A program made the position numbers and the translations under genes. 64,000 nucleotides of DNA. It comes from Candidatus Pullilachnospira intestinigallinarum. Its GTDB lineage: Bacteria; Bacillota; Clostridia; Lachnospirales; Lachnospiraceae. The first letter of the stretch is position 1. The number at the start of each line of letters is the position of its first letter. The stretch is from NCBI GenBank assembly GCA_018711275.1, contig DVIN01000043.1, positions 1 to 64,000 on the forward strand, given 5' to 3'. Below, one piece after another: positions 43,100-53,496 of the stretch. Under the pieces are notes generated by a model. The model was not told the DNA's origin. It saw nothing but the letters and a program-made list of their open reading frames with translations, and ran no database searches.

Positions 43100-43128
43100 T
43101 TGCCAAATCTGGCGGCAGTTGGTATAAT
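43100..43128 (+). promoter_or_regulatory. Promoter of hpf
   Basis: TTGCCA, a 17-nt spacer and TATAAT, about 120 nt before the start codon. Confidence 0.85.
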
Positions 43129-43250
43129 AAAGCTACTTACAGGTGACGGTAACAGAACAGTTTTTTACAGTTGCGGTGTGATAAGCAGAACTGGAAAGGA
43201 CTGAATGGCTGCGGCACTTCTGTAAAATAAAGGGCGAAGGAGTTGACAGC

Positions 43251-43778
43251 ATGAAATTTGTAATCAGCGGAAAGAATATCGAAGTAACGGACGGACTGAA
43301 AACCGCCGTACAGGATAAGCTGGGTAAACTGGAACGGTATTTTACTCCTGATACCGAGGTCCATGTAACCCTGAGCGTGGAAAAAGAGAGACAGAAAATT
43401 GAGGTGACCATTCCCGTAAAGGGCAACATTATCCGGTCCGAGCAGGTGAGCAATGACATGTATGTTTCCATCGATCTGGTGGAAGAGGTGATTGAACGCC
43501 AGCTGAGAAAATATAAGACAAAGATTATCAACAGACAGCAGGGCGCGGGTAATTTCCAGAAGTCCTTTATGGAGGACGAGTTTCCGGAGGATGAGGAGGT
43601 TAAGATCATCCGTACCAAGAGATTTGGGATGAAGCCCATGTATCCGGAGGACGCCTGTGTACAGATGGAGCTTTTGGGTCATAATTTCTTCGTATTCCGC
43701 AACGCGGAGACTGATGAAGTGAACGTGGTTTATAAACGGAAAGGAAATACTTACGGACTGATTGAGCCGGAGTGCTGA
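43251..43778 (+). CDS. hpf: Ribosome hibernation promoting factor, long form
   Basis: A 175-residue protein. Residues 1-100 form the HPF/RaiA domain that binds in the decoding centre (MKFVISGKNIEVTDGLK start); after a linker rich in acids, residues 115-175 form the C-terminal dimerisation domain (RTKRFGMKPMYPEDA...). The long form joins ribosomes tail to tail as 100S dimers in slow growth. GAAGGAG precedes the ATG. It is a single-gene unit with its own promoter and terminator, upstream of secA as often in Firmicutes. Confidence 0.95.
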   Translation: MKFVISGKNIEVTDGLKTAVQDKLGKLERYFTPDTEVHVTLSVEKERQKIEVTIPVKGNIIRSEQVSNDMYVSIDLVEEVIERQLRKYKTKIINRQQGAGNFQKSFMEDEFPEDEEVKIIRTKRFGMKPMYPEDACVQMELLGHNFFVFRNAETDEVNVVYKRKGNTYGLIEPEC

Positions 43779-43824
43779 TGTCGGCAAAGCGGGCGGATAT
43801 CATCTGGTAAATGAAAATTGAGGT

Positions 43825-43877
43825 GGGAGTTTCCCGGAACCGGCCAAAGGGCGGGGGCGGGAAACTCCCGTTTTCTT
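43825..43877 (+). terminator. Terminator after hpf, with a second hairpin behind it
   Basis: GGGAGTTTCCCG pairs with CGGGAAACTCCC, followed by TTTTCTT. Just downstream GTTCCACAGG pairs with CCTGTGGAAC (43879-43909). Confidence 0.85.
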
Positions 43878-44059
43878 GTTCCACAGGAAACGATGTCCCT
43901 GTGGAACAAAAACGTCCGCAGGCTGCGGGCACGCGCCGCAAAGGGTAAATCCGGAAATCAAACCGGAAAATCGAGGATTCTCTGGTTGTGCATTGTCAGA
44001 GAAAGTGTTAGAATAGATGATGGTATTTTTCAAACTCAGTACAGTACAGGAGTGAATAT

Positions 44060-46633
44060 ATGAAATTAGCAGAGAAAATATTTGGAACCCACAGCTCCAG
44101 AGAGCTGAAGCGCATCATGCCGCTGGTGGACAAGATCGAGGCGCTGCGTCCCGATATGGTGAAGCTGACGGATGAACAGTTGAAGGATAAAACACGGGAG
44201 TTCAAGGAAAGACTGGCAAAAGGCGAGACGCTGGATGATCTGCTCCCGGAGGCTTTTGCCACTGTCAGAGAAGCTGCCAGAAGGGTGCTGAATATGGAGC
44301 ACTACCGGGTACAGCTGATCGGCGGCATCATCCTTCACCAGGGCCGTATTGCGGAGATGAAAACCGGTGAAGGAAAAACGCTGGTATCCACCTGTCCTGC
44401 TTACCTGAACGCGCTGGAAGGAAAGGGCGTCCATATTGTGACGGTCAACGACTATCTGGCAAAGCGTGACGCGGAGTGGATGGGAAAGGTACATGAGTTT
44501 CTGGGCCTGACCGTAGGCGTGGTCCTGAACTCCATGAAAAATGACGAGAGAAGAGAGCAGTATGCCTGCGATATCACCTATGTGACCAACAATGAGGATG
44601 GTTTCGACTATCTGAGAGACAACATGGTGATTTATAAAGAACAGCTGGTGCAGAGAGATCTGCACTATGCCATCATTGACGAGGTGGACTCGGTGCTGAT
44701 CGATGAGGCCCGCACCCCGCTGATTATTTCCGGACAGAGCGGAAAGTCCACAAAGCTGTATGAGGTCTGCGATATTCTGGCAAGACAGCTGGAAAAAGGA
44801 GAGGCCAGCGGCGAGATGACCAAGATGAACGCCATCATGGGCGAGGAAATCGTGGAGACCGGCGATTTTATTGTCAATGAGAAGGATAAGGTGGTGAATC
44901 TGACCGAGCAGGGCGTGAAGAAGGTGGAGAATTTTTTCCATATTGAAAACCTGGCGGATCCGGAGAATCTGGAGATTCAGCACAACATTATCCTGGCGCT
45001 GCGTGCCCATTATCTGATGTTCCGGGATCAGGACTATGTGGTGAAAGACGATCAGGTGCTGATTGTGGATGAATTTACGGGACGTATCATGCCGGGACGG
45101 CGGTATTCCGACGGTCTGCATCAGGCTATTGAGGCCAAGGAACATGTGAAGGTACGCCGGGAGAGTAAGACGCTGGCCACCATCACCTTCCAGAATTTCT
45201 TCAATAAATATAAGAAGAAAGCCGGTATGACCGGTACCGCTCTCACCGAGGAGCAGGAGTTTCGGGATATCTACGGTATGGACGTGGTGGAAATCCCCAC
45301 CAACCGTCCGGTACAGCGTGTGGACCTGGAAGACGCGGTTTACATGACCAAGAAAGAGAAGTTCCGGGCGGTGGTCCGGGAGATCAAGAAGGCTCATGAG
45401 AAGAATCAGCCGGTGCTGGTGGGTACCATCACCATCGAGACTTCGGAGCTTTTAAGCAATATGCTGCGCCGGGAGGGGATCAAGCATCAGGTGCTGAATG
45501 CCAAGTTCCATGAGCTGGAGGCGGAGATTGTAGCCCAGGCAGGTACCGCCGGAGCGGTGACCATTGCCACCAACATGGCCGGCCGTGGTACGGATATCAA
45601 GCTGGATGAGGAGGCCAGGGCTGCCGGAGGTCTGAAGATCATCGGTACCGAACGCCACGAATCCCGCCGTATCGACAATCAGTTGAGAGGACGTGCCGGA
45701 CGTCAGGGAGATCCGGGAGAATCCCGTTTCTACATTTCCCTGGAAGACGATCTGATGCGCCTGTTCGGTTCTGAGAAGCTGATGAAGGTGTTCAGCAGCC
45801 TTGGCGTGGGCGAGGATGAGCAGATTGAGCACAAGATGCTGTCCAGCGCCATCGAGAAGGCTCAGAAAAAGATTGAGAGCAATAACTACGGTATTCGTAA
45901 GAACCTGCTGGATTATGACCAGGTAAACAATGAGCAGAGAGAGATCATCTACAAAGAGCGGCGGCGTGTTCTTGACGGAGAGAATATGAGGGACGCCATC
46001 TGCAAGATGATCACCGATACCATCGATAACACCATTGATATGTGTCTCAATGACGAGGCGGATTCTGAGGAGTGGGATCTGGTGGAACTGAATACGGTGT
46101 TGCTGCCCATCATTCCCCTGAAGGTGATTAATTCCGAGCGTGTGAAAGGGATGAAGAAGAACCAGCTGAAGCAGGAGCTTAAAGAGGAAGCCATCAAGCT
46201 GTATGAGATGAAAGAGGCGGAATTCCCGGAGCCGGAGCAGATGCGGGAGCTGGAGCGCGTGGTGCTGCTGAAAGTGATTGACCGGAAGTGGATGGATCAT
46301 ATTGACGACATGGAGCAGCTGCGCCAGGGCGTGGGTCTGGCAGCTTACGGCCAGCGGGATCCCAAGGTGGAATACAAGATGAGTGCCTTTGAAATGTTTG
46401 ACGCCATGACCAGCGCTATTCAGCAGGATACCATCCGTCTGCTGTACCATGTACGGATTGAGCAGAAGGTGGAGAGAGAGCAGGTGGCTCAGGTGACGGG
46501 AACCAACAAGGATGAATCGGTGAAGGGACCTGTGCGCCGGACAGAAGGGAAGGTATATCCCAACGATCCCTGTCCCTGCGGAAGCGGAAAGAAATATAAG
46601 CAGTGCTGCGGAAGAAAACTGATAAAGGCGTGA
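44060..46633 (+). CDS. secA: Preprotein translocase ATPase SecA
   Basis: An 857-residue motor that pushes unfolded proteins through SecYEG. The Walker A is [10 protein letters not shown] (about 100), Walker [17 protein letters not shown] (about 205), the helicase-type second motor carries [12 protein letters not shown] and [21 protein letters not shown], then the helical scaffold domain and a C-terminal zinc finger [13 protein letters not shown] (about 838-850) that binds SecB or membranes. Length and domain order are normal. The ATG at 44060 follows CAGGAG. A possible promoter is TTGTGC-17-TAGAAT (43986-44014). Confidence 0.98.
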   Translation: MKLAEKIFGTHSSRELKRIMPLVDKIEALRPDMVKLTDEQLKDKTREFKERLAKGETLDDLLPEAFATVREAARRVLNMEHYRVQLIGGIILHQGRIAEMKTGEGKTLVSTCPAYLNALEGKGVHIVTVNDYLAKRDAEWMGKVHEFLGLTVGVVLNSMKNDERREQYACDITYVTNNEDGFDYLRDNMVIYKEQLVQRDLHYAIIDEVDSVLIDEARTPLIISGQSGKSTKLYEVCDILARQLEKGEASGEMTKMNAIMGEEIVETGDFIVNEKDKVVNLTEQGVKKVENFFHIENLADPENLEIQHNIILALRAHYLMFRDQDYVVKDDQVLIVDEFTGRIMPGRRYSDGLHQAIEAKEHVKVRRESKTLATITFQNFFNKYKKKAGMTGTALTEEQEFRDIYGMDVVEIPTNRPVQRVDLEDAVYMTKKEKFRAVVREIKKAHEKNQPVLVGTITIETSELLSNMLRREGIKHQVLNAKFHELEAEIVAQAGTAGAVTIATNMAGRGTDIKLDEEARAAGGLKIIGTERHESRRIDNQLRGRAGRQGDPGESRFYISLEDDLMRLFGSEKLMKVFSSLGVGEDEQIEHKMLSSAIEKAQKKIESNNYGIRKNLLDYDQVNNEQREIIYKERRRVLDGENMRDAICKMITDTIDNTIDMCLNDEADSEEWDLVELNTVLLPIIPLKVINSERVKGMKKNQLKQELKEEAIKLYEMKEAEFPEPEQMRELERVVLLKVIDRKWMDHIDDMEQLRQGVGLAAYGQRDPKVEYKMSAFEMFDAMTSAIQQDTIRLLYHVRIEQKVEREQVAQVTGTNKDESVKGPVRRTEGKVYPNDPCPCGSGKKYKQCCGRKLIKA

Positions 46634-46637
46634 CATC

Positions 46638-47279
46638 ATGAACTGGAGAGGAATGGAAATTGACGGCGCGATTTTCGACATGGACGGCACCCTGATTGAT
46701 TCCATGGGGGTATGGAGAAATCTGGCGGAGCTCTACGCGCGCAAAAAAGGATTTGTACCGGATCCGCGGGTGGACGATACCGTCTGGGATCATGGAATGT
46801 TGAACGGAGCGGCGTATCTGAAGAAAGTATACGGAATGGAAGAAACTCCGGAGGTAATTGTTCAGGAAATGTTCGACCTGGTGGTGCGGTTTTATCGGGA
46901 ACAGGTTCAGGAGCGGGAAGGTATCCGGAAGATACTGGAAGAGCTGACCGCCGGCGGTGTGCGGATGTGCATCGCTTCCGCCACGGATGAGTGGATGGGA
47001 AAAAATGCCATGGAACGTACGGGACTCGACCGGTTTTTCGAGAAATACTTCTGCTGTCGCCAGGTGGGGGAAGGAAAAGAGACGGATCGGATTTATCAGA
47101 CGGCCAGAGAATTTCTGGGAACGGAGGTGGAACGCACGGTGGTTTTTGAGGATGCGCTGTATGCGGCAAGAACCGCCAGTGCTGCCGGTTTTAAGCTGGT
47201 AGGTATCCGGGACGCCTGGGAGCCTGGACAGGAGGAACTGAGCGGACTGTCCGATCTGTATCTGGACTGGAAAAACTGA
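46638..47279 (+). CDS. HAD-superfamily hydrolase (beta-phosphoglucomutase-like)
   Basis: A 213-residue class IA HAD phosphatase. Motif I is FDMDGTLIDS (about 12-21), followed by a helical cap (about 25-90); motif II holds IASATDEW, the motif III lysine lies in GEGKETDRIY and motif IV is VFEDALYA. It begins 4 nt after the secA stop and may be read from the secA transcript. Substrate unknown; sugar phosphates are typical for this group. Confidence 0.9.
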   Translation: MNWRGMEIDGAIFDMDGTLIDSMGVWRNLAELYARKKGFVPDPRVDDTVWDHGMLNGAAYLKKVYGMEETPEVIVQEMFDLVVRFYREQVQEREGIRKILEELTAGGVRMCIASATDEWMGKNAMERTGLDRFFEKYFCCRQVGEGKETDRIYQTAREFLGTEVERTVVFEDALYAARTASAAGFKLVGIRDAWEPGQEELSGLSDLYLDWKN

Positions 47280-47320
47280 ATAAACGGAAATGGTGAAGCC
47301 GGAAGGCCGCACTGTTAAAA

Positions 47321-47367
47321 AATCCACTGTCTGAAATAGATTTATCTATTGTGGCAGTGGATTTTTT
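47321..47367 (+). terminator. Terminator after the secA-HAD unit
   Basis: AATCCACTG pairs with CAGTGGATT across a 25-nt loop, followed by six T. Confidence 0.75.
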
Positions 47368-47510
47368 CTGCTATCGTGAAATCAACCGCGCGGTTTTCCA
47401 ATTTTACTGCAGAAGGCTTTGATCCGGCTGCCGCTGTCAGGAAGAGGAGCCGGAGAAAACAGCTGCGGGAACGGATACGGCGGATAGGAAACAGGCAGGG
47501 GGAGACAGAC

Positions 47511-49286
47511 ATGTGTTCAGAAGTAAAGATTTGTGCAGACTGGAAATTTGATTCTGCGTGTATACAATCCGGATCCTTCCGGGAAAATAATCTGGTGCTG
47601 CGGGATATGTCCGGAAACGGCAATCACCTGCGGCTGAATACGGAGCGGATGCCAAAGGGGTATACCGCCGCTTCTTTTATGCGTTTCGTGCAGGACGGCA
47701 TTGGATTGCAAAAAGAGGAGGAATGTCTGCAGATGGCGCCGCTGGCGCTGGATGCGAAGGGAAAGAAGCAGGGGGTATTCTGGGAGACGGTTCCGGGGGC
47801 CGGTTTAAATCGGGAAACCTTTTGTGACGGTTATACATTGGAAGTGATTTTCAAGGTTCCCTGCGAGGGAAGTGAGTGGTGCGCCCTGTTTGGCAGGAAA
47901 GGAACGGGAAAGCTGGCCGGAATGAAGGGTGGAGAACCGGAGGCCGGCGGCGGTCTGAATATCTCCGCTTACCGGGAGCTTCAGTGGAATCCCTGGACTG
48001 TTAATAACCGAGAGCTTCAGGACAATCCGGTCACCTGGTCGGACGCGGACGGTGTGCAGCCGGAGAAATGGCATCATGCAGTGATAAAAAATGACGGTTC
48101 CAGTACCCTGATGATCGTGGACGGAATTCCCGCTCAGCGGTGCAATACCTTTCAGAAGCAGGTGGGGATTCAGCCTCTGGGGGACGGCGGCTGGGCGGTG
48201 GGAACCGCTTACTGGAGCGAGGCGGATACCTTTTCCGAGGCATTCTGCGGTGACGCCATTTTTAAAGGATGGATCCAGGAAATCCGTCTGGCCCGGGGAG
48301 TGCTGCCGCCCCACCGGTATCTGGTACAGCGGCATGTGGCGGACGACCGGTATTCCATTCCGGGAAGCGACGAGCCATATCCGGAGCTGGAAAGAGAAGG
48401 AAATTATACCTTTGTAAATATTCCGGATCCCCAGTATCAGACCCAGTATAAACCGGAAATCGTAGACGCGCAGCTGGAGTGGATCCGGGATAACCGCAAA
48501 CGTTTGAATATTCCCATAGCCCTGTGTGTGGGAGATCTTTCCCAGGACGGAACAGAGCGGGAATTTCTCCGGGCACATCAGGCGTTTTCCATCCTGGACG
48601 ATGCCGGAATCCCCTATCTGGTAACCGACGGCAATCATGACGGCCCCCTGTTTAAAAAGTATTTCGGCGGCAGTCGTTATCTGGGGGATCATGGATACCA
48701 GGGATGCGGTCCTTCCGGAATTTCCGTATACTCCATCATAAAGGCAGGTTCCTATGAATATCTGTTTCTGTCGCTTCCCTGGACTGCGGAGGATATGGAG
48801 GCGGACAGGAAATGGATCCTGCAGGTGCTGGATACGCACAGACAGTATCCCACGGTGGTGTTTTCCCATTTTAACGAGGAACCGGAGGTATTCGTGAAGC
48901 CCTTCGATCAGGTTTTTATGACGGTGCGGGGGCATATCACGGAACGGTGGGTGGACACCTTTAAAAATGATCTGGGCCATGAGGTCATCGATGTGGTGAC
49001 CAATTACCAGTTCGATCTCTACGGGGGGAACGGCTGGCTTTCCACCATGGAGTTTGATGAGGAGGCGGGGGAGATCACCTTCCGGTGCTATTCGCCCTGG
49101 GTGGAGAAGAAAAAACGGATTCTGGACGGGGAACTGGAAAACGAAGGGATTCTGCTGCCGGAGGAGCGGCGGCTGTTTCCTTTTGACAGGCGGTTCAATA
49201 CAAAAGAAGAAACCGACAATACAGTGATAAGTTTCTCTTTTGCGGAGAGATTTGGCGGAATACAACGGAAAACTGCAAAGCTGTAA
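47511..49286 (+). CDS. LamG-like domain plus calcineurin-type metallophosphoesterase, no signal peptide
   Basis: A 591-residue protein. Residues about 5-275 look like a LamG/concanavalin-like beta-sandwich (typical DMSGNGNHL start). Residues about 295-530 carry phosphoesterase motifs: DPQ, GDLSQDGTE, DGNHDG, SHFNEEP and GHITE. The first His of DxH is Gln, as in other LamG-linked members, and the last His of GHxH is Thr. Related LamG proteins are usually secreted, yet no signal peptide follows the start. The ATG at 47511 has GGGGGAGA upstream; the open frame continues upstream, but without a ribosome site or a clear signal. Substrate unknown. Confidence 0.75.
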   Translation: MCSEVKICADWKFDSACIQSGSFRENNLVLRDMSGNGNHLRLNTERMPKGYTAASFMRFVQDGIGLQKEEECLQMAPLALDAKGKKQGVFWETVPGAGLNRETFCDGYTLEVIFKVPCEGSEWCALFGRKGTGKLAGMKGGEPEAGGGLNISAYRELQWNPWTVNNRELQDNPVTWSDADGVQPEKWHHAVIKNDGSSTLMIVDGIPAQRCNTFQKQVGIQPLGDGGWAVGTAYWSEADTFSEAFCGDAIFKGWIQEIRLARGVLPPHRYLVQRHVADDRYSIPGSDEPYPELEREGNYTFVNIPDPQYQTQYKPEIVDAQLEWIRDNRKRLNIPIALCVGDLSQDGTEREFLRAHQAFSILDDAGIPYLVTDGNHDGPLFKKYFGGSRYLGDHGYQGCGPSGISVYSIIKAGSYEYLFLSLPWTAEDMEADRKWILQVLDTHRQYPTVVFSHFNEEPEVFVKPFDQVFMTVRGHITERWVDTFKNDLGHEVIDVVTNYQFDLYGGNGWLSTMEFDEEAGEITFRCYSPWVEKKKRILDGELENEGILLPEERRLFPFDRRFNTKEETDNTVISFSFAERFGGIQRKTAKL

Positions 49287-49292
49287 AATCCC

Positions 49293-49322
49293 TTTACTTT
49301 TCCAGCAAACCTGTTATATAAT
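49293..49322 (+). promoter_or_regulatory. Promoter of the coiled-coil protein
   Basis: TTTACT, an 18-nt spacer and TATAAT, 28 nt before the start codon. Confidence 0.78.
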
Positions 49323-49349
49323 GGAAAAAACTCATGGAGGTATCTGATA

Positions 49350-49586
49350 ATGGCAAGACGCAAAAACTACGAAAAGCAACTGGATATCCTGCAGAAAAAG
49401 CTCGGCGAGTTGGATGCCAAATATGCCGCAGCCAAAGAAACCATGGAGAGCCTGGAAGAAGAGAAGATGCAGATCGAGGATGAGATGGAGAGTCTGAAAC
49501 TTCAGCAGCTTCAGCAGCTGATGGCAGATAAGAATCTGTCGGTGGATGACCTGAAAAAACTGATCGAAGAACAGGACAATCAGTAA
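49350..49586 (+). CDS. Small coiled-coil protein (DUF4315-like)
   Basis: A 78-residue protein rich in Lys, Glu and Gln: a coiled coil over about residues 5-58 with heptad hydrophobics (LDILQKKLGELDAKY), then a short helix KNLSVDDLKKLIEEQ. It resembles small DUF4315-type proteins of Clostridia whose role is unknown. ATGGAGG lies before the ATG. It has its own promoter and terminator and is not tied to neighbours. Confidence 0.75.
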   Translation: MARRKNYEKQLDILQKKLGELDAKYAAAKETMESLEEEKMQIEDEMESLKLQQLQQLMADKNLSVDDLKKLIEEQDNQ

Positions 49587-49605
49587 GAAAAAGCGAAAGA
49601 AGAGG

Positions 49606-49646
49606 GATCCGTACTTTTGTGAAGACAGGGTGCGGATCTTTTTTTC
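49606..49646 (+). terminator. Terminator after the coiled-coil gene
   Basis: GATCCGTAC pairs with GTGCGGATC, followed by eight T. Confidence 0.85.
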
Positions 49647-49850
49647 TTTACAGGCCGCGTTTCTATGAAGAAAAAAGATCTGTGAGGCGCGCAGGGCCTG
49701 CCGCTGTCCCGGCGGAGCGTACTTTCTGTTGTTTTCTCTTGTGTAATCGGCGGGAATTTCGTATAATGGACGGGAAGCGGACTTTTTGTGGCAGCTGACG
49801 GCTGACTCAGTGAAGGCACGCAAATATTATAAGGAAAGCAGGTGAAGCTT

Positions 49851-50985
49851 TTGGTAGAATTAGATCAGTTCAAATCGACTCTGAATTCCTATGAAAAACC
49901 ATTAGTGGAAGTGAGGGATTCACTTTGACCTCGCTAATAAGGAAAAGCGGATCGAAGAATTAGAAAGAAAAATGGAGGAACCGGATTTCTGGGATAAGCC
50001 GGAACAGTCTCAGCAGATGATGAAAGAACTGAGCAGCCTCAAGGAAGACAGGGATACCTACCAGAGTCTGAAAAGCCAGATGGAGGACATGGAAACCCTG
50101 ATTGAGATGGGGTATGAGGAGAATGACCCTTCGGTGATTCCGGAGATTCAGGAGCTTCTGGAGCAGTTTGAAAGTGATTTTGAGAATATTCGGATGAAAA
50201 CGCTTCTGTCGGGAGAGTACGACAAAAGCGACGCCATTCTCACCCTTCACGCCGGAGCAGGCGGAACCGAATCCTGCGATTGGGCGGGGATGCTGTACCG
50301 GATGTACTGCCGGTGGGCGGAGAAGAAGGGATTTTCCGTGGAGGTTCTGGACTATCTGGACGGAGAGGAAGCGGGCATTAAGTCCGTGACTTTTGAGGTA
50401 CACGGGGAGAATGCCTACGGATATCTGAAATCGGAGAAAGGCGTTCACCGTCTGGTGCGGATTTCCCCCTTTAATGCGGCGGGCAAGCGGCAGACTTCCT
50501 TTGTGTCCTGCGACGTGATGCCGGATATTGAGGAGGATCTGGATGTGGAGATCCGGGACGAGGATCTGCGGATTGACACATACCGTTCCAGCGGCGCCGG
50601 CGGACAGCACATCAACAAGACGTCTTCCGCCATTCGAATTACCCATCTGCCCACAGGTATTGTGGTGCAGTGCCAGAATGAGCGTTCTCAGTTCCAGAAC
50701 AAGGACAAAGCCATGCAGATGCTGAAGGCGAAGCTGTATCTTCTGAAACAGCAGGAGAATATGGAGAAGCTTTCCGGCATCCGGGGCGAGGTGACGGAGA
50801 TCGGATGGGGCAACCAGATTCGGTCCTATGTACTGCAGCCTTACACCATGGTGAAGGATCACAGAACCGGTGTGGAAACCGGAAATGTGGACAGTGTGCT
50901 GGACGGCGGTCTGGATCCATTCATCAACGGATATCTGAAATGGATCGCCCTGGGCGGCAAAACGCCGGAAGGCGCAGAAGAGTAA
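49851..50985 (+). CDS. prfB: Peptide chain release factor 2 with programmed +1 frameshift
   Basis: RF2 reads UGA and UAA stop codons. The gene begins at TTG 49851 (AGGTGA upstream), runs 25 codons to an in-frame TGA at 49926-49928, and continues in the +1 frame from 49927 (CTT-TGA-C, giving L-D in VRDSL-DLANKEKR). The joined product is about 377 residues. It holds the RF2-specific tripeptide SPF (LVRISPFNAAG) and the catalytic GGQ (SSGAGGQHINK). Low RF2 slows termination at the TGA and raises frameshifting, a feedback loop. A hairpin without T-run follows (about 51000-51038). Confidence 0.96.
49908..49929 (+). promoter_or_regulatory. prfB +1 programmed frameshift site
   Basis: A GAGGG element acting like an internal ribosome site lies a few bases before CTT TGA C, the canonical slippery leucine codon, stop and following C. 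Confidence 0.93.
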
Positions 50986-51114
50986 AATACAGAGCAGCCC
51001 GGCTCCTGGCTTTCCCGAAGGGAAGCCGGGGGCCGGAATGATTCAGGACAAAGGAAAGTTCGCGCAGCGCATTTTTCTTTGCCTGCAGACGGCGGATGCC
51101 GGAAGGAGGAGCGT

Positions 51115-52374
51115 ATGGGCCTGATAAAAGCAGTAAAAGAGACAATCGGAGGATCTCTGGCCGATCAGTGGCTGGAGGTGATCGAGCCGGAAAGCATGGG
51201 AGATCAGACAGTGATGACTCCGGGAATACGCACCGGAAAAGGCGCCAACCGGAAAGGCGGGGAGCATGTGATCTCCAACGGATCTGTGATTCATGTGTAC
51301 GAGGGGCAGTTTATGATGCTGCTGGACGGCGGAAAAATCGTGGATTACAGCGCCCAGCCCGGCTATTTTACGGTGGATAATTCTTCCATGCCCTCCATGT
51401 TCAGCGGCAGTATGGAGGATGTATTAGCCAGCTCTTTTGACCGGTTCCGTTACGGCGGAGCCACACCTACGACCCAGAAGGTGCTGTACATCAATCTTCA
51501 GGAGATCAAGGGCATCCGGTTTGGTACCCGCAATCCCATCAGTTATTTTGACCGGTTCTACAATGCGGAACTGTTTCTGCGGGCTCACGGCACCTATTCC
51601 ATCCGGATCGTGGATCCTATCCGGTTCTATGCGGAGGCTTTGCCAAAGAATCAGGATCAGGTGGAAATCACAGAGATCAATGAGCAGTATCTGTTTGAGT
51701 TTATGGAGGCTCTGCAGGCCTGCATCAACCAGCTGTCGGCGGACGGTGTCAGCATTTCCTATGTGCCCTCCAAAAGCCGGGAATTGTCCCGATATATGGC
51801 GGACACTCTGGACGGGGAGTGGAAGAAAACGCGGGGAATGGAGATCCAGTCTGTGGCCATTGCCAGTGTTTCCTATGACGACCAGTCGCGGAAGCTGATC
51901 CAAATGCGGAATCAGGGGGCCATGCTGCAGGATCCCTCCATCCGGGAGGGCTATATGCAGGGCGCGGTGGCCAGAGGGATGGAGTCTGCGGGAAAGAATC
52001 CGGCCGGAAGCGCCATGGGCTTCATGGGTATGGGCATGGGAATGCAGGCGGGCGGCGATGCCTTATCTGCCGCTTCCCACACCAACAGGAGTCAGATGCA
52101 GGGACAGGCGTTCCGGAAGACGCCGGATGCGGGAAGCGCGGCAGACAGCTGGATCTGCAGCTGCGGTCATGCCAATACGGGGAAATTCTGCAGTGAGTGC
52201 GGAAAGCCCCGTCCCGCGACGGACAGCTGGACCTGCAGCTGCGGTCAGGTGAATACGGGAAAATTCTGCAGCGAGTGCGGAAAGCCCCGTCCCGCGGCGG
52301 GCAGCTGGATCTGTGCCTGCGGCCAGGAAAACACGGGGAAATTCTGCAGTGAATGCGGAAAGCCCCGCCCGTAA
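51115..52374 (+). CDS. SPFH-domain (YdjI-like) protein with three zinc-ribbon repeats
   Basis: A 419-residue protein of the virion-core/SPFH family (Bacillus YdjI type). The SPFH core covers about residues 1-280 and is followed by a Met/Gly-rich linker. The C-terminus holds three 26-residue repeats of the form W-C-CG-NTGKFCSECGKPRP, each with four cysteines for a zinc ribbon. GGAAGGAGG precedes the ATG. The next two genes encode YdjG-like and YdjH-like proteins. In Bacillus these work with PspA on membrane stress; no PspA gene is seen here. Confidence 0.88.
   Translation: MGLIKAVKETIGGSLADQWLEVIEPESMGDQTVMTPGIRTGKGANRKGGEHVISNGSVIHVYEGQFMMLLDGGKIVDYSAQPGYFTVDNSSMPSMFSGSMEDVLASSFDRFRYGGATPTTQKVLYINLQEIKGIRFGTRNPISYFDRFYNAELFLRAHGTYSIRIVDPIRFYAEALPKNQDQVEITEINEQYLFEFMEALQACINQLSADGVSISYVPSKSRELSRYMADTLDGEWKKTRGMEIQSVAIASVSYDDQSRKLIQMRNQGAMLQDPSIREGYMQGAVARGMESAGKNPAGSAMGFMGMGMGMQAGGDALSAASHTNRSQMQGQAFRKTPDAGSAADSWICSCGHANTGKFCSECGKPRPATDSWTCSCGQVNTGKFCSECGKPRPAAGSWICACGQENTGKFCSECGKPRP
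52144..52374 (+). repeat. Three 78-bp tandem repeats coding zinc ribbons
   Basis: Units start at 52144, 52222 and 52300, in frame and very similar at the DNA level. This suggests recent expansion. Confidence 0.9.
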
Positions 52375-52389
52375 ACCGGGAGGACTGTC

Positions 52390-53496
52390 ATGACTGCTGC
52401 GAGAAATCTGAAATGTCCCAGCTGCGGAGGGGAGCTGGTATTTGACCCCTCCACCCAACAGTATGCGTGTCCCTATTGCGGATCTCATTTTGACCAACGG
52501 CAGCTGGATGAGATTCTGAAAGAGGAGCAGCAGCCGTCCCAGGATCCTGAGGCGGCTGCTTTTGATGAAGAAAATTCTTTTGCAGATGCGCGGCAACAGG
52601 AGGAAGCCCCGCAGGATGGCGGGCAGGAAGCGGTGGTTTACCGCTGTCCCAGCTGCGGAGCCGAGATCCTTACAGATGAGACCACCGCGGCCACCTTCTG
52701 CTGTTTCTGCCATAATCCGGTGATTCTGGAGGGAAGGATTTCCGGAAAATTTCTCCCCGACCGGGTCATTCCTTTTACCATCAGCCGCCAGGAGGCGGTG
52801 GAAAAATTTCTTGCGGCCATGAAGAAAAAATGGTTCGTGAGGAAAGGATTTTTTCAGAAAGACCAGATCGAAAAGCTCACCGGCGTCTATCTTCCCTGCT
52901 GGGATGCGGACTGGGAAGGCGATGCCGCTCTGACCGCCGATGCCACCCGGGTTCGGGTATGGAGGTCCGGGGACACGGAATTTACCGAAACCCGTTTTTA
53001 CCGGGTGATCCGGGAAGGACATCTGCGGTTTGAGGGATTGACAAAAAATGCCCTGAAAAAAGCGGACCAGGAGCTGGCGGAGGGGGTGCATCCCTACCGG
53101 CAGCAGGAGAAAAAGCCGTTTTCCATGGGGTATCTTTCCGGATTCCAGGCAGAGCGCAGGGACGTGGAATGGGAAGAAGTACAGCCGCAGATGCAGAGCG
53201 AGGCAAGAACGTATACGGAACGGCTTCTGCAGGAAAGCATCCAGGGATATGCCACGGTGACAGGGCAGAGGATGCAGTTCGGACCGGAGAAAATGAAACG
53301 GGAATATCTGATGGTTCCGGTCTGGATGGTTACATACCGGGGAAAAGACAGGAAGATGTATTATTATGCCATGAATGGTCAGACGGGCGAGGTATGCGGC
53401 CGGCTGCCGGTGGATTACAAAAAGCTGGGGCTGGTATCCGGTCTTCTGGCCGCGGCGGTATTTGCGCTGATGCTGCTGGGAGGGTATCTGTTATGA
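52390..53496 (+). CDS. TFIIB-type zinc-ribbon membrane protein (YdjG-like)
   Basis: A 368-residue protein with two zinc ribbons: CPSCGGELVF and CPYCGSHF (about 9-32), then CPSCGAEIL and CCFCHNPV (about 88-112). A large mixed domain follows, and a single membrane segment at the very C-terminus (about 348-366). This is the layout of Bacillus YdjG. It begins 16 nt after the SPFH gene (GGGAGG upstream) and overlaps the TPM gene by 4 nt, so the three proteins are probably made together and meet at the membrane. Confidence 0.85.
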   Translation: MTAARNLKCPSCGGELVFDPSTQQYACPYCGSHFDQRQLDEILKEEQQPSQDPEAAAFDEENSFADARQQEEAPQDGGQEAVVYRCPSCGAEILTDETTAATFCCFCHNPVILEGRISGKFLPDRVIPFTISRQEAVEKFLAAMKKKWFVRKGFFQKDQIEKLTGVYLPCWDADWEGDAALTADATRVRVWRSGDTEFTETRFYRVIREGHLRFEGLTKNALKKADQELAEGVHPYRQQEKKPFSMGYLSGFQAERRDVEWEEVQPQMQSEARTYTERLLQESIQGYATVTGQRMQFGPEKMKREYLMVPVWMVTYRGKDRKMYYYAMNGQTGEVCGRLPVDYKKLGLVSGLLAAAVFALMLLGGYLL

